A stretch of DNA of 60,274 nt, from NCBI GenBank assembly GCA_964540095.1, contig CAZILH010000003.1, positions 1-60,274 of the forward strand, written 5' to 3'. The stretch is from CALMZN01 sp964540095. Lineage in GTDB: Bacteria > Patescibacteriota > Patescibacteriia > UBA1558 > GWA2-36-10. Positions 23,676-33,589 of this stretch are shown piece by piece. Position numbers and translations under genes: made by a program. How positions within the stretch are numbered: position 1 is the first letter of the stretch; each line of letters opens with the position of its first letter. The notes under the pieces are model-generated. The model was not told the DNA's origin. It did no database searches and saw nothing but the letters and a program-made list of their open reading frames with translations.

Positions 23676-24743
23676 TTATTGTTTGAAATTCTGCTTAAAG
23701 ACCTGAGGATTTCCCGCTACCTTCATAGCGTCTTCAGGATTTACTTCTCCGGCCTTGACTAGGTCAGACAGTGATTTATCAAAATAAACCATACCCTCTT
23801 CCCGCGAGGTCTGCATGATGCTATTGAGCTGATAAAGATGATTGTCCTTGATGCTGGATCTGACAGCCGGAGTGTTGGTCAGTACTTCACAAGCCAATCG
23901 CAAGCCCCCACCCACTCGAGGCAATAGTCGCTGGCCAATAGCTACTAGCAATACTTCAGCTAATAAATTTTGGCCCCAGGCCTTCTTGTCCGGCCCGAGG
24001 TTGCTGATAAAACGGTCTAAGCTGGAGATGATGGATTCGGTCTCCATGACAATAATGACCAATTTCCCGCTTTCCACTAGCTCAAGCGCCGACTCTTCCA
24101 AGCCGTCTTCTACCATGCCCCCGATAAACACCACATCAACATCCTCTTCTTTGATGGCCTCTAGACCTTTGAGATAGCTGGGGGTGTCGCGGCCGACTTG
24201 GCGCTGTTCGATGATTGACTGGTTGTTGACAAACAAATACTCAATGGGATTTTCCAATATTTGGATGTGGAGGCCGCGATTGTGATTGAGGGTCTCTATC
24301 AAAGAAGCCGCTGTGGTAGTGCGTCCACTGCCAAAAGGCCCAGTGATGATGATCAGCCCCGAATCTTTAGTCAAGCTTTGGGTGACTGCCTGAGGAATGC
24401 CCAAATCCTTGGGCGACATGATAAAGGGCGGTATCAAACGAAAAGACAAAGCCAGAAATCCTTTTTGGTAAAAAACTTTGGCTCTATATCTGGCGCGCTC
24501 ATTCCAAGTATAGACCGTCACGACCTCACGCTCCCTAGTCAATCGTTCTAATTCTTCTTTGCTCAAAAATGACTCAGCCAAACCATTGATAATATCCGGC
24601 GTCATCACCTGCTCTTCGCTGACTGTTGCTAGCTTGCCATCTATCCGCAAAACTGGATTATTGCCAGCCACAAGATGCACATCAGTTGCTTTGCGTTCTG
24701 AAGCAATATTTAATATTTTGTTGATTAACAAGGTGTCGGTCAT
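23676..24743 (-). CDS. PilT-like ATPase with degenerate catalytic motifs
   Basis: The 355-residue protein has the PilT layout: N-terminal PAS-like domain (ASERKATDVHLVAGNNPVLR) and a RecA-like C-domain. The catalytic motifs are altered. Walker A is GPFGSGRTTTA, with Arg instead of the invariant Lys; the Walker B region is VDVVFIGGMVEDGLEESALE instead of the usual DPDxIxxGExRD; the His box (usually TLHT) reads IVMETES. PilT normally powers pilus retraction. This copy is probably unable to hydrolyse ATP efficiently and may be structural or regulatory; that is inference. It sits between pilC and the receiver gene in the pilus operon. Confidence 0.85.
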   Translation of the reverse strand: MTDTLLINKILNIASERKATDVHLVAGNNPVLRIDGKLATVSEEQVMTPDIINGLAESFLSKEELERLTREREVVTVYTWNERARYRAKVFYQKGFLALSFRLIPPFIMSPKDLGIPQAVTQSLTKDSGLIIITGPFGSGRTTTAASLIETLNHNRGLHIQILENPIEYLFVNNQSIIEQRQVGRDTPSYLKGLEAIKEEDVDVVFIGGMVEDGLEESALELVESGKLVIIVMETESIISSLDRFISNLGPDKKAWGQNLLAEVLLVAIGQRLLPRVGGGLRLACEVLTNTPAVRSSIKDNHLYQLNSIMQTSREEGMVYFDKSLSDLVKAGEVNPEDAMKVAGNPQVFKQNFKQ

Positions 24744-24749
24744 GCTTTA

Positions 24750-25124
24750 TTATTTGTCTAAAATCTTTTTTATTTTACCCACCACCTCTGATGGCACAAA
24801 ATGGGCCTTGATTAAATAATCAGCCGCTCCCAAAGCAAAACATTGGTCAATGTGCTCTTTTTCGGAATAATTAGTCAAAACAATAACTGGTATCTTGCTA
24901 GTATCTTGACTGGCTTTGATGTTTTTTAACACTTCAAAACCATCCATTTCTGGTAATTTCAAATCCAAGAGTATTAAATCGGGCATATCTTTGGCAATAA
25001 TTTTCAGAGCTTGCACGCCAGTGGTGGCCTGCAAGACCTTATAATTTTCCAAATTTAATTTGGTGGCATACATAGATAGTAAAAATCCATCATCCTCTAC
25101 CACCAGTATCATTTTTTGTTCCAT
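24750..25124 (-). CDS. single-domain response regulator (CheY/PilG-like receiver)
   Basis: The 124-residue protein is one receiver domain with all key residues: acidic pair ED in LVVEDDGFLL, phospho-acceptor Asp in LILLDLKLPEMDG (near residue 57), Thr in PVIVLTNYS and Lys in AADYLIKAH. There is no output domain. In a pilus operon it may act like PilG/PilH in controlling the motor ATPases, here perhaps the PilB next to it. No histidine kinase is in the window, so its phosphodonor is unknown. Confidence 0.9.
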   Translation of the reverse strand: MEQKMILVVEDDGFLLSMYATKLNLENYKVLQATTGVQALKIIAKDMPDLILLDLKLPEMDGFEVLKNIKASQDTSKIPVIVLTNYSEKEHIDQCFALGAADYLIKAHFVPSEVVGKIKKILDK

Positions 25125-25139
25125 AAAAAATTATTAATA

Positions 25140-26876
25140 TTAAGATTTGCTGACCCTCATGACTTCTTCAATCGTAGTCCAGCCCAAAGCAACTTTTATC
25201 AAACCATCTTGCTCCATGGTGATAAAATGCTGTTTTTGTAATTCCGCTTCAGCTTGACGCCGATCAAATCCCTTGGCCACTATCTCTTGAAGCTCACGAT
25301 CAATGCTCATGGCCTCTACTATTGATAAACGGCCTTTGTAGCCGGTCTGGCTACAATTGGGACAGCCCACGGCTTTATAAAACTTTATGTCTTCTAGCTT
25401 GAAACCGCTGTAATAGGCCTCTTTGGGTATGGTGGCTAGCTTACTTTGCACCTGCGCGCTAAGCTCAGCTGGTAGCTGATTTTCTACTTTACAACTGTTG
25501 CACAATTTTCTGACCAAGCGTTGAGCAACGACCGCATTCAAAGTATTGGCTAGCAAAAATGGCTCCACCTTCATATCAAACAAACGAGGTATGGCGCCCA
25601 TGCAGTCATTGGTGTGCAGAGTGGTCAGCACTGAGTGTCCGGTCAAGCCAGCATGAATGGCTAATTCGGCTGTTTCATTGTCACGGATTTCTCCCACCAT
25701 GATGATGTCCGGGTCTTGCCTCAGTAGTGAGCGCAAGCCAGTGGCAAAAGTAAAATTAACCTCGGGCTTGATTTGAGCTTGGTTGACCCCGGGGATATAG
25801 TACTCCACTGGATCTTCTAATGTGGCAATATTTATATCTTCTTTGTTTAAGAAACTCAAAGCCGCATAAAGAGTGGTTGATTTGCCACTACCAGTTGGAC
25901 CGGTCACTAAGAATAGCCCGTGGGGTTCATTGATACTATCCATGACAATCTTGGCTTGCAAGCCAAAAAACCCTAGGTCAGCAAAAGTCGGTGCTTTGTC
26001 TGGGGTCTCCAAAAGACGCATAACCACTTTTTCTTGACCCATCAAAGGCAAAGTGGAAACACGAATATCAATTTCTTTGTTGTGGACATTGATGCGAATA
26101 CGACCATCCTGCGGTATGCGAGTTTCATCGATTTTTAAGTTGGCCATGACTTTTATCCTGGATATCAGAGCGGCATGCACATAAATCGGCAAGACAATAG
26201 TGGTGTGCAAAATACCATCAATCCTATATCTAACTCGGCTTTGTTTGTTCACTGGTTCAATATGAATATCCGAGGCGCGTCCTTCAATAGCGTGCCTCAG
26301 CACCACAGAAACAATTTTGGAAACTGGCGCGCTTTTTACCACCTCAGATACATCAGTTTGAGCATCTGTATCAACATCCATGGTACCAAATATCTCTTCG
26401 GCTGTACCCAAGGCCTCGCCTACTTCATGACCCAAGGTCTCATATTGCTTGATAGCGCTACGGTAGCTGTCTTGGGAGATGATATAGTATTTGACGCCAT
26501 ATTGTCGCTTACGAGCCAAAAAATTAAGCGCCTCAACTGCTTTGAGATCAGTGGGATCTACTAGACCAGCTGATAGATTGTCGCCTTCTCGACCAAAAAC
26601 TACCATGTGATAGTTGTCAGCCAAATCCTGAGGAAAAATATTTAATATTTCACTATCAATCACTGTGCCCATCAAAGAACGGTACTCCAAGCCATAAAAA
26701 ATACCCTTGGCCTGAGTCCAATCCTCTTCCGACAAAATAACCATCTGCCTAATAGCGGACTCCATATCAGTAAAAGAAGCGAATTGTTGGTTAGACAATT
26801 CGTTGCGTTGGACATCAGTAATATATTTATTACTAGCCAGCCAGGCCAATAATTTGTCTGTTTCTTTTTTTATCAT
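25140..26876 (-). CDS. pilB: type IV pilus assembly ATPase PilB
   Basis: PilB drives pilin polymerisation. The 578-residue protein has an N-terminal MshEN/GSPII_E_N-like region, then the ATPase: Walker A GPTGSGKSTTLYA near residue 335, Asp box (IATLEDPVEYYIPGVNQAQI), Walker B DPDIIMVGEIRDNETAELAI and His box LTTLHTND, all intact in contrast to the PilT-like gene. A zinc site is formed by CNSC and CPNC near residues 459 and 502. It overlaps the preceding gene by four bases (ATGA), indicating coupled translation. Confidence 0.96.
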   Translation of the reverse strand: MIKKETDKLLAWLASNKYITDVQRNELSNQQFASFTDMESAIRQMVILSEEDWTQAKGIFYGLEYRSLMGTVIDSEILNIFPQDLADNYHMVVFGREGDNLSAGLVDPTDLKAVEALNFLARKRQYGVKYYIISQDSYRSAIKQYETLGHEVGEALGTAEEIFGTMDVDTDAQTDVSEVVKSAPVSKIVSVVLRHAIEGRASDIHIEPVNKQSRVRYRIDGILHTTIVLPIYVHAALISRIKVMANLKIDETRIPQDGRIRINVHNKEIDIRVSTLPLMGQEKVVMRLLETPDKAPTFADLGFFGLQAKIVMDSINEPHGLFLVTGPTGSGKSTTLYAALSFLNKEDINIATLEDPVEYYIPGVNQAQIKPEVNFTFATGLRSLLRQDPDIIMVGEIRDNETAELAIHAGLTGHSVLTTLHTNDCMGAIPRLFDMKVEPFLLANTLNAVVAQRLVRKLCNSCKVENQLPAELSAQVQSKLATIPKEAYYSGFKLEDIKFYKAVGCPNCSQTGYKGRLSIVEAMSIDRELQEIVAKGFDRRQAEAELQKQHFITMEQDGLIKVALGWTTIEEVMRVSKS

Positions 26877-27220
26877 GGAAGAACTTCAACTTTTGGCTTA
26901 TTAAATGGCTCCGGGTTCCCTACGCCCTCATCTATATTGATGTTGATATTGAAGCCCTGTAATTGTTTGTACTGATCACTGTCAAATAAATTATCCAAAC
27001 TACTACTACGCACAAAATTTTTGTAATTTTCTTCAGTCAAGTTCCGCTCTCGCTGAGCATCCACTTTCTGCTGATTGATTGGTTTGATTTGGCCCATTAT
27101 TTTTTCCCACAATTCGGTCACTGATATATTTTTTTGCTGTAAATATATAAAGCCGCCAGCCAAAATTATGACTATGGCCAAAATAATTAATTCCCAAGAT
27201 AATCTTTTTTTATTTTCCAT
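26873..27220 (-). CDS. small bitopic membrane protein of the pilus operon
   Basis: The 115-residue protein has one N-terminal membrane anchor (LIILAIVIILAGGFIYLQ, residues 11-28) and an external polar domain with many Asn, Gln and Asp, ending PFNKPKVEVLP. Its position between the PilO-like and pilB genes is where PilP is found in model systems, but I see no sequence support for PilP, which would contact a secretin that this genome segment lacks. It is probably part of the inner-membrane alignment complex. Stop overlaps the pilB start. Confidence 0.7.
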   Translation of the reverse strand: MENKKRLSWELIILAIVIILAGGFIYLQQKNISVTELWEKIMGQIKPINQQKVDAQRERNLTEENYKNFVRSSSLDNLFDSDQYKQLQGFNININIDEGVGNPEPFNKPKVEVLP

Positions 27221-27223
27221 ATT

Positions 27224-27958
27224 TTATCGATAATATGTCTGAACCGAAAATTGAAACTGTGGCGGAGTATTTGAATCTTCCTGCAAAGAGGCAAAATTCA
27301 CTGTTTGAATATCCGTCAAACGAAGATTTTTCTCCAAGGCATCCAAAAATTCTTTAAATGATTCGTAGTATTTTTTGCTTTTTATGCCATTAGCTTCTTC
27401 CATGCTTAGTCCACCGTCAGTTACTAAGGGACTTATCTTAAAAGCTACTGCTAAAGTTTTTAGTGATAAATTATTTTTATTTTTCAAAGTAGCCGTAGCG
27501 GCTTGAGTGGTATTCTCTCCGTCTTCGGTGCTGACTACAGCTTGCGGGCTGACACTTTTTTTGTCTTCAACATCAGTAATACTGATATCCAAAAGTTGGA
27601 AGCCATATTCCAAGGCCAATCTATCGCTTAAGACAAAAAGTTCAGCGATTTGCGGATTGTTAGGCACGATTTCTTTTAGGCGTTCCAAATCGGCCTGACG
27701 ATTATTCATAATGCCTTCATAAGTGGTCTTTAGGGTCTCCAAATTTTTCAATAATTGCTGACTTCTATCTTTATCTACCGAGGTCTGCAAAGCACCCTCA
27801 CGTAAAGCATCATTGCTTTTTATTTTCTGTTGAATAATTATATAATAGCCACCCAACAACAAAATCCCTACCAAAATAGCGGTAATAATAATCCAAAAAC
27901 GATTGAAAAAAAGTAACAATTGTGAGGGCTGTTCAAATTGTACTTGCTTGTCTGGCAT
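27224..27958 (-). CDS. pilO: PilO-like pilus assembly protein
   Basis: The 244-residue bitopic protein has a membrane span at residues 20-42 (RFWIIITAILVGILLLGGYY), a coiled-coil region (LLKNLETLKTTYEGIMNNRQ) and a ferredoxin-like C-domain (SFKEFLDALEKNLRLTDIQT), the layout of PilO, which links PilN to the rest of the machinery. The segment VPNNPQIAELFVLSDRLALE matches the PilO pattern. It lies five bases downstream of the PilN-like gene. Confidence 0.85.
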   Translation of the reverse strand: MPDKQVQFEQPSQLLLFFNRFWIIITAILVGILLLGGYYIIIQQKIKSNDALREGALQTSVDKDRSQQLLKNLETLKTTYEGIMNNRQADLERLKEIVPNNPQIAELFVLSDRLALEYGFQLLDISITDVEDKKSVSPQAVVSTEDGENTTQAATATLKNKNNLSLKTLAVAFKISPLVTDGGLSMEEANGIKSKKYYESFKEFLDALEKNLRLTDIQTVNFASLQEDSNTPPQFQFSVQTYYR

Positions 27959-27963
27959 AAATA

Positions 27964-29451
27964 TTATTTTGTTTGACTATAATAAAATAATTCCTGATTA
28001 AGAGATAAAATAATCTGAAAACTAACCGTACCATCTTTGTCTTGTTTGGCGCTGGTGATGCTGGCCTCTTCCACAAATTCTTGAGCTTTTTCAGAATTCA
28101 AAACTTTGAGTTGCTTGGCGACACTGTCGTAGCTATTGGTAGAAGCGTTGAGTGTCAAACCACCATTGGTGCCTACTGCCAAGCCCGAATAATAAACATC
28201 GCTAACTGTGTATTTTTCTAACAAGCTAAAAAAATGTGTCCAATAAATGTGCTTATTCAAAGCGTCCTGAACTAACCTGATTTCTTGCCCTAAGATGCTT
28301 ATATTTTTATTTAATTCCGAAAAACTCAACATATTTTTTTCTATTTCTGATATTTGTTGTTTCTGCTCATTTTGTTTGCCAATAATCTTCTGCTCATCCA
28401 ATACCAAGTAGCCATAAAGACCACCCAATATTATCAGTGATAAGATTAGGCCAAAAGCCAACAATGAACCAATCTGCTTCCAGCTCCTGACTTTGGCGGC
28501 AATAGGAATCAAATCTACTATACCACTAAGCAAAGAATTACCTTTACCAGCTTCTGGCATATGAAATTTCGGCCCAGTTGTTTGGGCCTTTGGCGTTTCA
28601 GTATTATCTTCTATGGACGCCATTTTTGGTTCTTGTTCCTCAACTTTTGGCGCTTTTGGCGGAACAATTGGCATAGCAAAATCATTGACAATCGCTTTGG
28701 CTTCAACTTTTGGTAATTCCTCTTTCTGACTGACTGGCCACAGTGGAGCAGCGCTGACTGGCTGAAGTGGCGCCAGGTCTATTTCTTCACTGATTTTTTT
28801 GGTCAGATCAAAATTTGCTTCGGGCTGTGTCACTGTGCTTACCTGGTCATTTATTTTTTTTGGTTTCAAACTATTATCATCAGCGCTTTCAGCTGATTTA
28901 TTTAATTCTTGAAGAACTTTGATATTTGGTTTGGCCTCTGGCTGGTGCAGGCCATTACCATTGTACTTCAAGCCATTGCTAAGAGCTGAACTGTCTGATT
29001 TTTTATCTTTTGGTTTTGATTTGAACATGGCCAAAAATCTAGACCAAAAAGATGGCCCTTTTGGCTTGACTGTTTTGGTTAATTTAGCTTGATTGGGCAC
29101 AAAATCCTGAATATGCTCTTCTACTTTGGCTGACATTTTTTCCGGCACGCGCATGTCAATGGAAACAACTTTTGGTTTACTGCCGATATTGTCATCATCA
29201 TTGTTGTATTTGATGCCTTGACCCAAGGTCGAAGCAGTCGGTGTGGCTGGAGTAAGTTTTTTTGGTTTTGGCTCGCGCTTAAATAATTTTGACCACCAAG
29301 AAACTTGTCCCCCACTGGCTTTTGGTTCTTTAATTTTTTCTCTTTTACCAGATATTTTGAAATCGGGATCAAACTTAAAAACAGGGCGCTTAGATTTATC
29401 CTCTTTGAAGCGTAAATTTTCAGGCATTAGATTAATTTTCTTGTCGTCCAT
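27964..29451 (-). CDS. pilN: PilN-like pilus assembly protein with a very long disordered N-terminus
   Basis: I start at 29451 (MDDKKINLMPENLRFKED), because the longer frame overlaps pilM; the INLMPENLR segment is the conserved PilN peptide that binds PilM. The 495-residue protein is more than twice the usual PilN length. Residues 20-320 are low complexity (Pro, Lys, Glu, Ser) with repeated blocks such as WWSKLFKREPKPKK and FWSRFLAMFKSKPKDKK, each followed by an ALSNGLKYN-type stretch. Then come one membrane span (LLAFGLILSLIILGGLYGYL), a coiled coil and the PilN external domain. The repeats suggest extra cytosolic partner sites; CPR relatives often show this, but the role is unknown. Confidence 0.85.
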   Translation of the reverse strand: MDDKKINLMPENLRFKEDKSKRPVFKFDPDFKISGKREKIKEPKASGGQVSWWSKLFKREPKPKKLTPATPTASTLGQGIKYNNDDDNIGSKPKVVSIDMRVPEKMSAKVEEHIQDFVPNQAKLTKTVKPKGPSFWSRFLAMFKSKPKDKKSDSSALSNGLKYNGNGLHQPEAKPNIKVLQELNKSAESADDNSLKPKKINDQVSTVTQPEANFDLTKKISEEIDLAPLQPVSAAPLWPVSQKEELPKVEAKAIVNDFAMPIVPPKAPKVEEQEPKMASIEDNTETPKAQTTGPKFHMPEAGKGNSLLSGIVDLIPIAAKVRSWKQIGSLLAFGLILSLIILGGLYGYLVLDEQKIIGKQNEQKQQISEIEKNMLSFSELNKNISILGQEIRLVQDALNKHIYWTHFFSLLEKYTVSDVYYSGLAVGTNGGLTLNASTNSYDSVAKQLKVLNSEKAQEFVEEASITSAKQDKDGTVSFQIILSLNQELFYYSQTK

Positions 29452-29461
29452 TGCAAAAAAA

Positions 29462-30562
29462 TTATATATCACGCATACCTAGACCAATAGCCACAGACAT
29501 GCGGGGGCCAATTTCATGCAAAACTGGCTTCAAATCCAAGGGGTAAATCACTCTGTCCCAAGGATCACCAATCACCACTGGTAAATTCAAGATGGTGCTC
29601 AAATACTGAGGTAAATTTGGTAAAAAAGCGCTACCGCCCGTCAAGACAATCTTATCAATCATGGAATTGCCTAGGCGCTGATAACTGTCAAAAATAAATT
29701 TTATTTCGTTGATGACTGGGGTCAAGGATTTTTCAATAACCTCTGGTATGTTCTGAGTATTGCCGGCTGACAAGCCAAAATCTCGCTTGAATTGCTCAGC
29801 CCGATCTTGGTTGATATTCAAGCTATTCATAATGGCCTTGGTGATTGATTCACCACCAGTATCAATACCGCGGTTCAAGACCGGCACTCCTTCTTCAATG
29901 ATGCAAATATCCGAGTTGCTGGCGCCGATATCAACCACCATAACCGTGGACAAATCATTGCCAATCAGTGAACGCGACAAAGCAAAGGCCTCGGTCTCTA
30001 AACTCAATAGATTAAGTTTGGCTTTTCTAAATATATCAATATAGCGAGCTACCAGATTTTTTGGCGCCGCCGTCAATAAAATGCGATAATTTTTGTCATC
30101 ATCTTTTTTGGCAACACTTTGATTTTTTACCAAATCAATGCCTGCCACGGGAGTAGCAGTAGCCACTGACTTTTTCCTCTTGCCCAATATTTTGTGATCT
30201 AGAATCATCTCTTCAATGGGCACGGGAATAAATTTTTTGGCCTCCCACTTGATAGCTGCCTGCAAATCTTTTTTGGGCATGGGTGGCAAAGTGATGATAA
30301 AATTAAACACCGAAAAAGTAGGTAGCGCGGCTACCACTTGTTTGGTTTCCATTTTGGATTTGTGAGCAATCAAATTAATATAGTCAGCAATAGCTTGATT
30401 GTTTTTTTCGGCTGAACCACGCAAAATATTGGCCGCCACTTCAGCATAGCCGTAAGTTTTGAGTTTGGCTTGGCCTTTAAAATTCTCCAACTCCACCAGC
30501 TTGATGCTGGAGGTGCCTATGTCAACGCCTAAATAGCTAGTAGTATTAGAAAATAAACCCAT
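29462..30562 (-). CDS. pilM: type IV pilus assembly protein PilM
   Basis: PilM is a cytosolic actin-like protein that binds PilN. The 366-residue product shows FtsA/actin-fold motifs: YLGVDIGTSSIKLVELE (residues 11-27), TVMVVDIGASNSDICIIEEG near 215, and IVLTGGSAFLPNLPQYLS near 305. Length and order agree with the family. The downstream PilN-like gene carries the matching INLMP peptide. pilM opens the assembly block pilM-N-O-x-B-receiver-T-C. Confidence 0.95.
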   Translation of the reverse strand: MGLFSNTTSYLGVDIGTSSIKLVELENFKGQAKLKTYGYAEVAANILRGSAEKNNQAIADYINLIAHKSKMETKQVVAALPTFSVFNFIITLPPMPKKDLQAAIKWEAKKFIPVPIEEMILDHKILGKRKKSVATATPVAGIDLVKNQSVAKKDDDKNYRILLTAAPKNLVARYIDIFRKAKLNLLSLETEAFALSRSLIGNDLSTVMVVDIGASNSDICIIEEGVPVLNRGIDTGGESITKAIMNSLNINQDRAEQFKRDFGLSAGNTQNIPEVIEKSLTPVINEIKFIFDSYQRLGNSMIDKIVLTGGSAFLPNLPQYLSTILNLPVVIGDPWDRVIYPLDLKPVLHEIGPRMSVAIGLGMRDI

Positions 30563-30640
30563 AATATTTTAAAACAATTTTGTTCTTGCTTATCACGATA
30601 TCTTGTTTATTATAACACATTTTTAACTCTCTCACCAAAT

Positions 30641-33589
30641 TTAATAACTAGAAAATCTGGGTATAACTTTACTCATGTCAGTCAGGCCCAATGGCGGATT
30701 GGATTGCAGGCGACCATCATTCATAAACTTCTCGGCCGGATCGCCACTAGAATTTGTTTTGGTTCTAGCCAAAACAAAATTCCTAGCCAAAACATTGCCC
30801 GAAACCGTTAGCGAAGAATTACCCGGACTCCAAGGTGCGCCTGTTGTTTGGTCAATAAAAACTGACTTGAACTGCCCACAACCAACGCGAGACAATGGTT
30901 GATACGGAGGTTTTAGAGTTTTTCCAACCGAACAATCCGTCCCGCCATCACCCAAGATAATAAAAGTACCAGCTATCTCACTGACCGTTGTTGCGTCAAT
31001 CATGACATCACCTTTGACTATCCACACTAGAGAAGGAATTTGCTTCAAATTATTTATGGTGCATGAAGAATCATACCTAATGTTATTCTTTATTTTCATG
31101 TTACCCTCTACTACTATAATGCCTGCCCCACTAGGAAAACTAGCATCACCACACTTCACTGATAAATCAGTGCCATTACCAAACTCTACTCCATACCCAA
31201 AATTAGGCGGAACACCAGTTATATGAAATACCTTATTATTAAAAGGATTACTAAATATAGCATTATCAGCATAAACACCAGAAACAATCACCTCTTCCTC
31301 TATAACTCCACCATATTTATTATAATCAATGCCACCAACAGTTTTGGCCACTGTAATCAAACCCTTGTAATCTAATTTACCAAGAGCATTGGTGTATTTG
31401 GCACTTGGATTTGTAAGGGATAAAAAATTAATCAATGGCCTGTCTGCCAACTCACCTTGAAATTTTTCTTTGGTAGTGGCATCGCTGACAAAATTGGTAA
31501 TAGAGCCACCTGATTCTATCAAATAAGAAGCATTGAATTTACCAAAGGGAGGATGATAGAGTGTCACTATACGACTTTTGGAATAAATATTACCTTTGTC
31601 CACCGAAAAATAAGGTTTAGTGCTAGTGGAAATGCGCGGTGAAAAATTAAACCAGCCAAAACCTTTATCAGAACCAAAACTAGACCAAGCATTGTAGCCC
31701 CAGCCACACAAAGTGCTAGTGCTAGATCGACCGTGTTGATTGTCATAAATCACTCCGCCATCACGATAAAGAGTAGATTTTACACCAGTACCATCATCTA
31801 TCTCACATTTGCTACAACGATTATTATTAAGACCAGAGGCATTGAGAGTACAGGAATTAGCTAAGCTTTCAATTGTACAGTCCGTGCAGTTGAAACCAGA
31901 TAAAACTTTTTTTAGATCACCGGCCTGATGCGAAACACAATTGTCACCACTCAAGCATTGAGCATTTGTGGTGCAAGTAGTATCCGGCTGTAGCTGGCAA
32001 GTTGAGCTATCGGTCGGATAATAAAAATATTCCTGACAATTTTCGCAGGTGGACAAAAGATCAACCACCGAGCAAATATCAGTGTCGTCAATGCATCCAT
32101 TCGAAGCGGAATCGCTGCAAGAATTGACATTTTGATCACAACGACAACTGCCACCAGAAGTTGCGCATTCATATATTTTTTCTCTATAGCAATTGAAACA
32201 ACCTCTCAAGGGATTATTGGTGCTAGTGGCTAAATTAGGGTTATCGCTGTCATAATTATGTTGAGCGGTGTTTATTTGTTCATTGTCGATGTAAAATTTT
32301 ATAGGAAAAGCAAGACGATTAGCTTGATTGTAGCCACTAGTGGTGGTCACTGACTCCATTTTTACAATACTAGCATATCCTTCATTATCTGAGCCATAAG
32401 GATTTAGAGCGTTTATATATTGGGTGGGTGAACCTGTGTAATTATACGGCTCATAGCCCTCCTTGCAAATACTTAAATCACAGCTGTCCGGAACATCCAG
32501 CCAACTCAAGGGAACATTGAGTCCACAGTAGAAAAGAGCGCGATCACCGCAGTCAAAATCATAAGCACAAGTTTCTACTGGAAATGCTGGCTCATCAGTA
32601 GCTCTTACGTAGCAAGCACCAGTACCCAAAGCCGAAGAATCCAAACTAGCCTGCGGGAAAACACATTCCGTATTGTCTGGGCAATCTTTATTAAGATAAC
32701 ACGAAGTCATAGCTGAATTAGCGGCCGTGATATCGTCAAATGGGGGCTTATGACCACGAAAATTATTAAGTACATCTGTTTGCTCGGGAGAATTATCAAA
32801 ACAAACTCCTTTTAATAAAAAATATGGATCAGGATTTTCGCAGGCAAATTCACAATCATTGTCATTATTGCAAAAACCACCAGATGCTAGACAAGTATTA
32901 GCGATGCATGGATTGCCACAGTCATTATCACCATCACAATAACCACCAGATATCAGACATCTATTAGTGATCATATTACACAGATTACCACCCGAACAAT
33001 AATTAAAGCTGGAACAAACCTTTCCTGCGTTAAGACTGCCCGCTGCACAGATCCCAGTAAGCATAGAGCATTGGCAATAATTAACCTCAACTGTTGCATT
33101 GCTCATCAAAACACCATTTTTTGGAGCAGCTGTACCACCCGAATCAGGATCAGAAAAACAAATCCAACCAGGGGTAGTATAGTTAGCTCCTGGCAAGGCC
33201 TCGTTTTCATCAGAAATACTGCCCGCCCACGCACAACCTTTTACATAATTCAAATCAATGTTCGGCGTGGCTGGATCATTGTCATGATCTACATTGGGCA
33301 TAATAGTCATTTTCAAACCCCAAGCATCAGGTGACGCGCAAGAGCCCGTACGCAGAGCGTAATTACCATCCGGCTCACCATCACCATCAAAATCATTAGC
33401 GCAATTCAAGGCAATCCAGCCCATAGTGTCATTCCAGGCCCAACCGACAATTGGTGTATCATCTATATATTGATTTTGTAAAAAGGCCTTGGTGTCCACA
33501 GATTTTTGCAACAAAAAAAAGCCAAAAGAAAAAATCAGCAAACTGATAAAAATACGACTATAAAAATGGTAATGAAAATCAACTTTCAT
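30641..33589 (-). CDS. large Cys-rich surface protein next to the pilus locus
   Basis: The 982-residue protein has an N-terminal signal/anchor (IFISLLIFSFGFFLLQKS, residues 14-31). A first domain has WAWNDTMGWIALNC and WICFSDPDSGG; it is followed by several hundred residues with dozens of Cys, many in short repeats (GGYCDGDNDCGNPCIANTC and GGFCNNDNDCEFAC). The C-terminal 350 residues are Cys-poor and look beta-rich. The GW(A/I)xN(D)..G-W pattern recurs in CPR surface proteins, but I know of no assigned function. Position upstream of the pilus block and overlap with the 394-residue gene suggest a joint cell-surface or adhesion role. Confidence 0.75.
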   Translation of the reverse strand: MKVDFHYHFYSRIFISLLIFSFGFFLLQKSVDTKAFLQNQYIDDTPIVGWAWNDTMGWIALNCANDFDGDGEPDGNYALRTGSCASPDAWGLKMTIMPNVDHDNDPATPNIDLNYVKGCAWAGSISDENEALPGANYTTPGWICFSDPDSGGTAAPKNGVLMSNATVEVNYCQCSMLTGICAAGSLNAGKVCSSFNYCSGGNLCNMITNRCLISGGYCDGDNDCGNPCIANTCLASGGFCNNDNDCEFACENPDPYFLLKGVCFDNSPEQTDVLNNFRGHKPPFDDITAANSAMTSCYLNKDCPDNTECVFPQASLDSSALGTGACYVRATDEPAFPVETCAYDFDCGDRALFYCGLNVPLSWLDVPDSCDLSICKEGYEPYNYTGSPTQYINALNPYGSDNEGYASIVKMESVTTTSGYNQANRLAFPIKFYIDNEQINTAQHNYDSDNPNLATSTNNPLRGCFNCYREKIYECATSGGSCRCDQNVNSCSDSASNGCIDDTDICSVVDLLSTCENCQEYFYYPTDSSTCQLQPDTTCTTNAQCLSGDNCVSHQAGDLKKVLSGFNCTDCTIESLANSCTLNASGLNNNRCSKCEIDDGTGVKSTLYRDGGVIYDNQHGRSSTSTLCGWGYNAWSSFGSDKGFGWFNFSPRISTSTKPYFSVDKGNIYSKSRIVTLYHPPFGKFNASYLIESGGSITNFVSDATTKEKFQGELADRPLINFLSLTNPSAKYTNALGKLDYKGLITVAKTVGGIDYNKYGGVIEEEVIVSGVYADNAIFSNPFNNKVFHITGVPPNFGYGVEFGNGTDLSVKCGDASFPSGAGIIVVEGNMKIKNNIRYDSSCTINNLKQIPSLVWIVKGDVMIDATTVSEIAGTFIILGDGGTDCSVGKTLKPPYQPLSRVGCGQFKSVFIDQTTGAPWSPGNSSLTVSGNVLARNFVLARTKTNSSGDPAEKFMNDGRLQSNPPLGLTDMSKVIPRFSSY

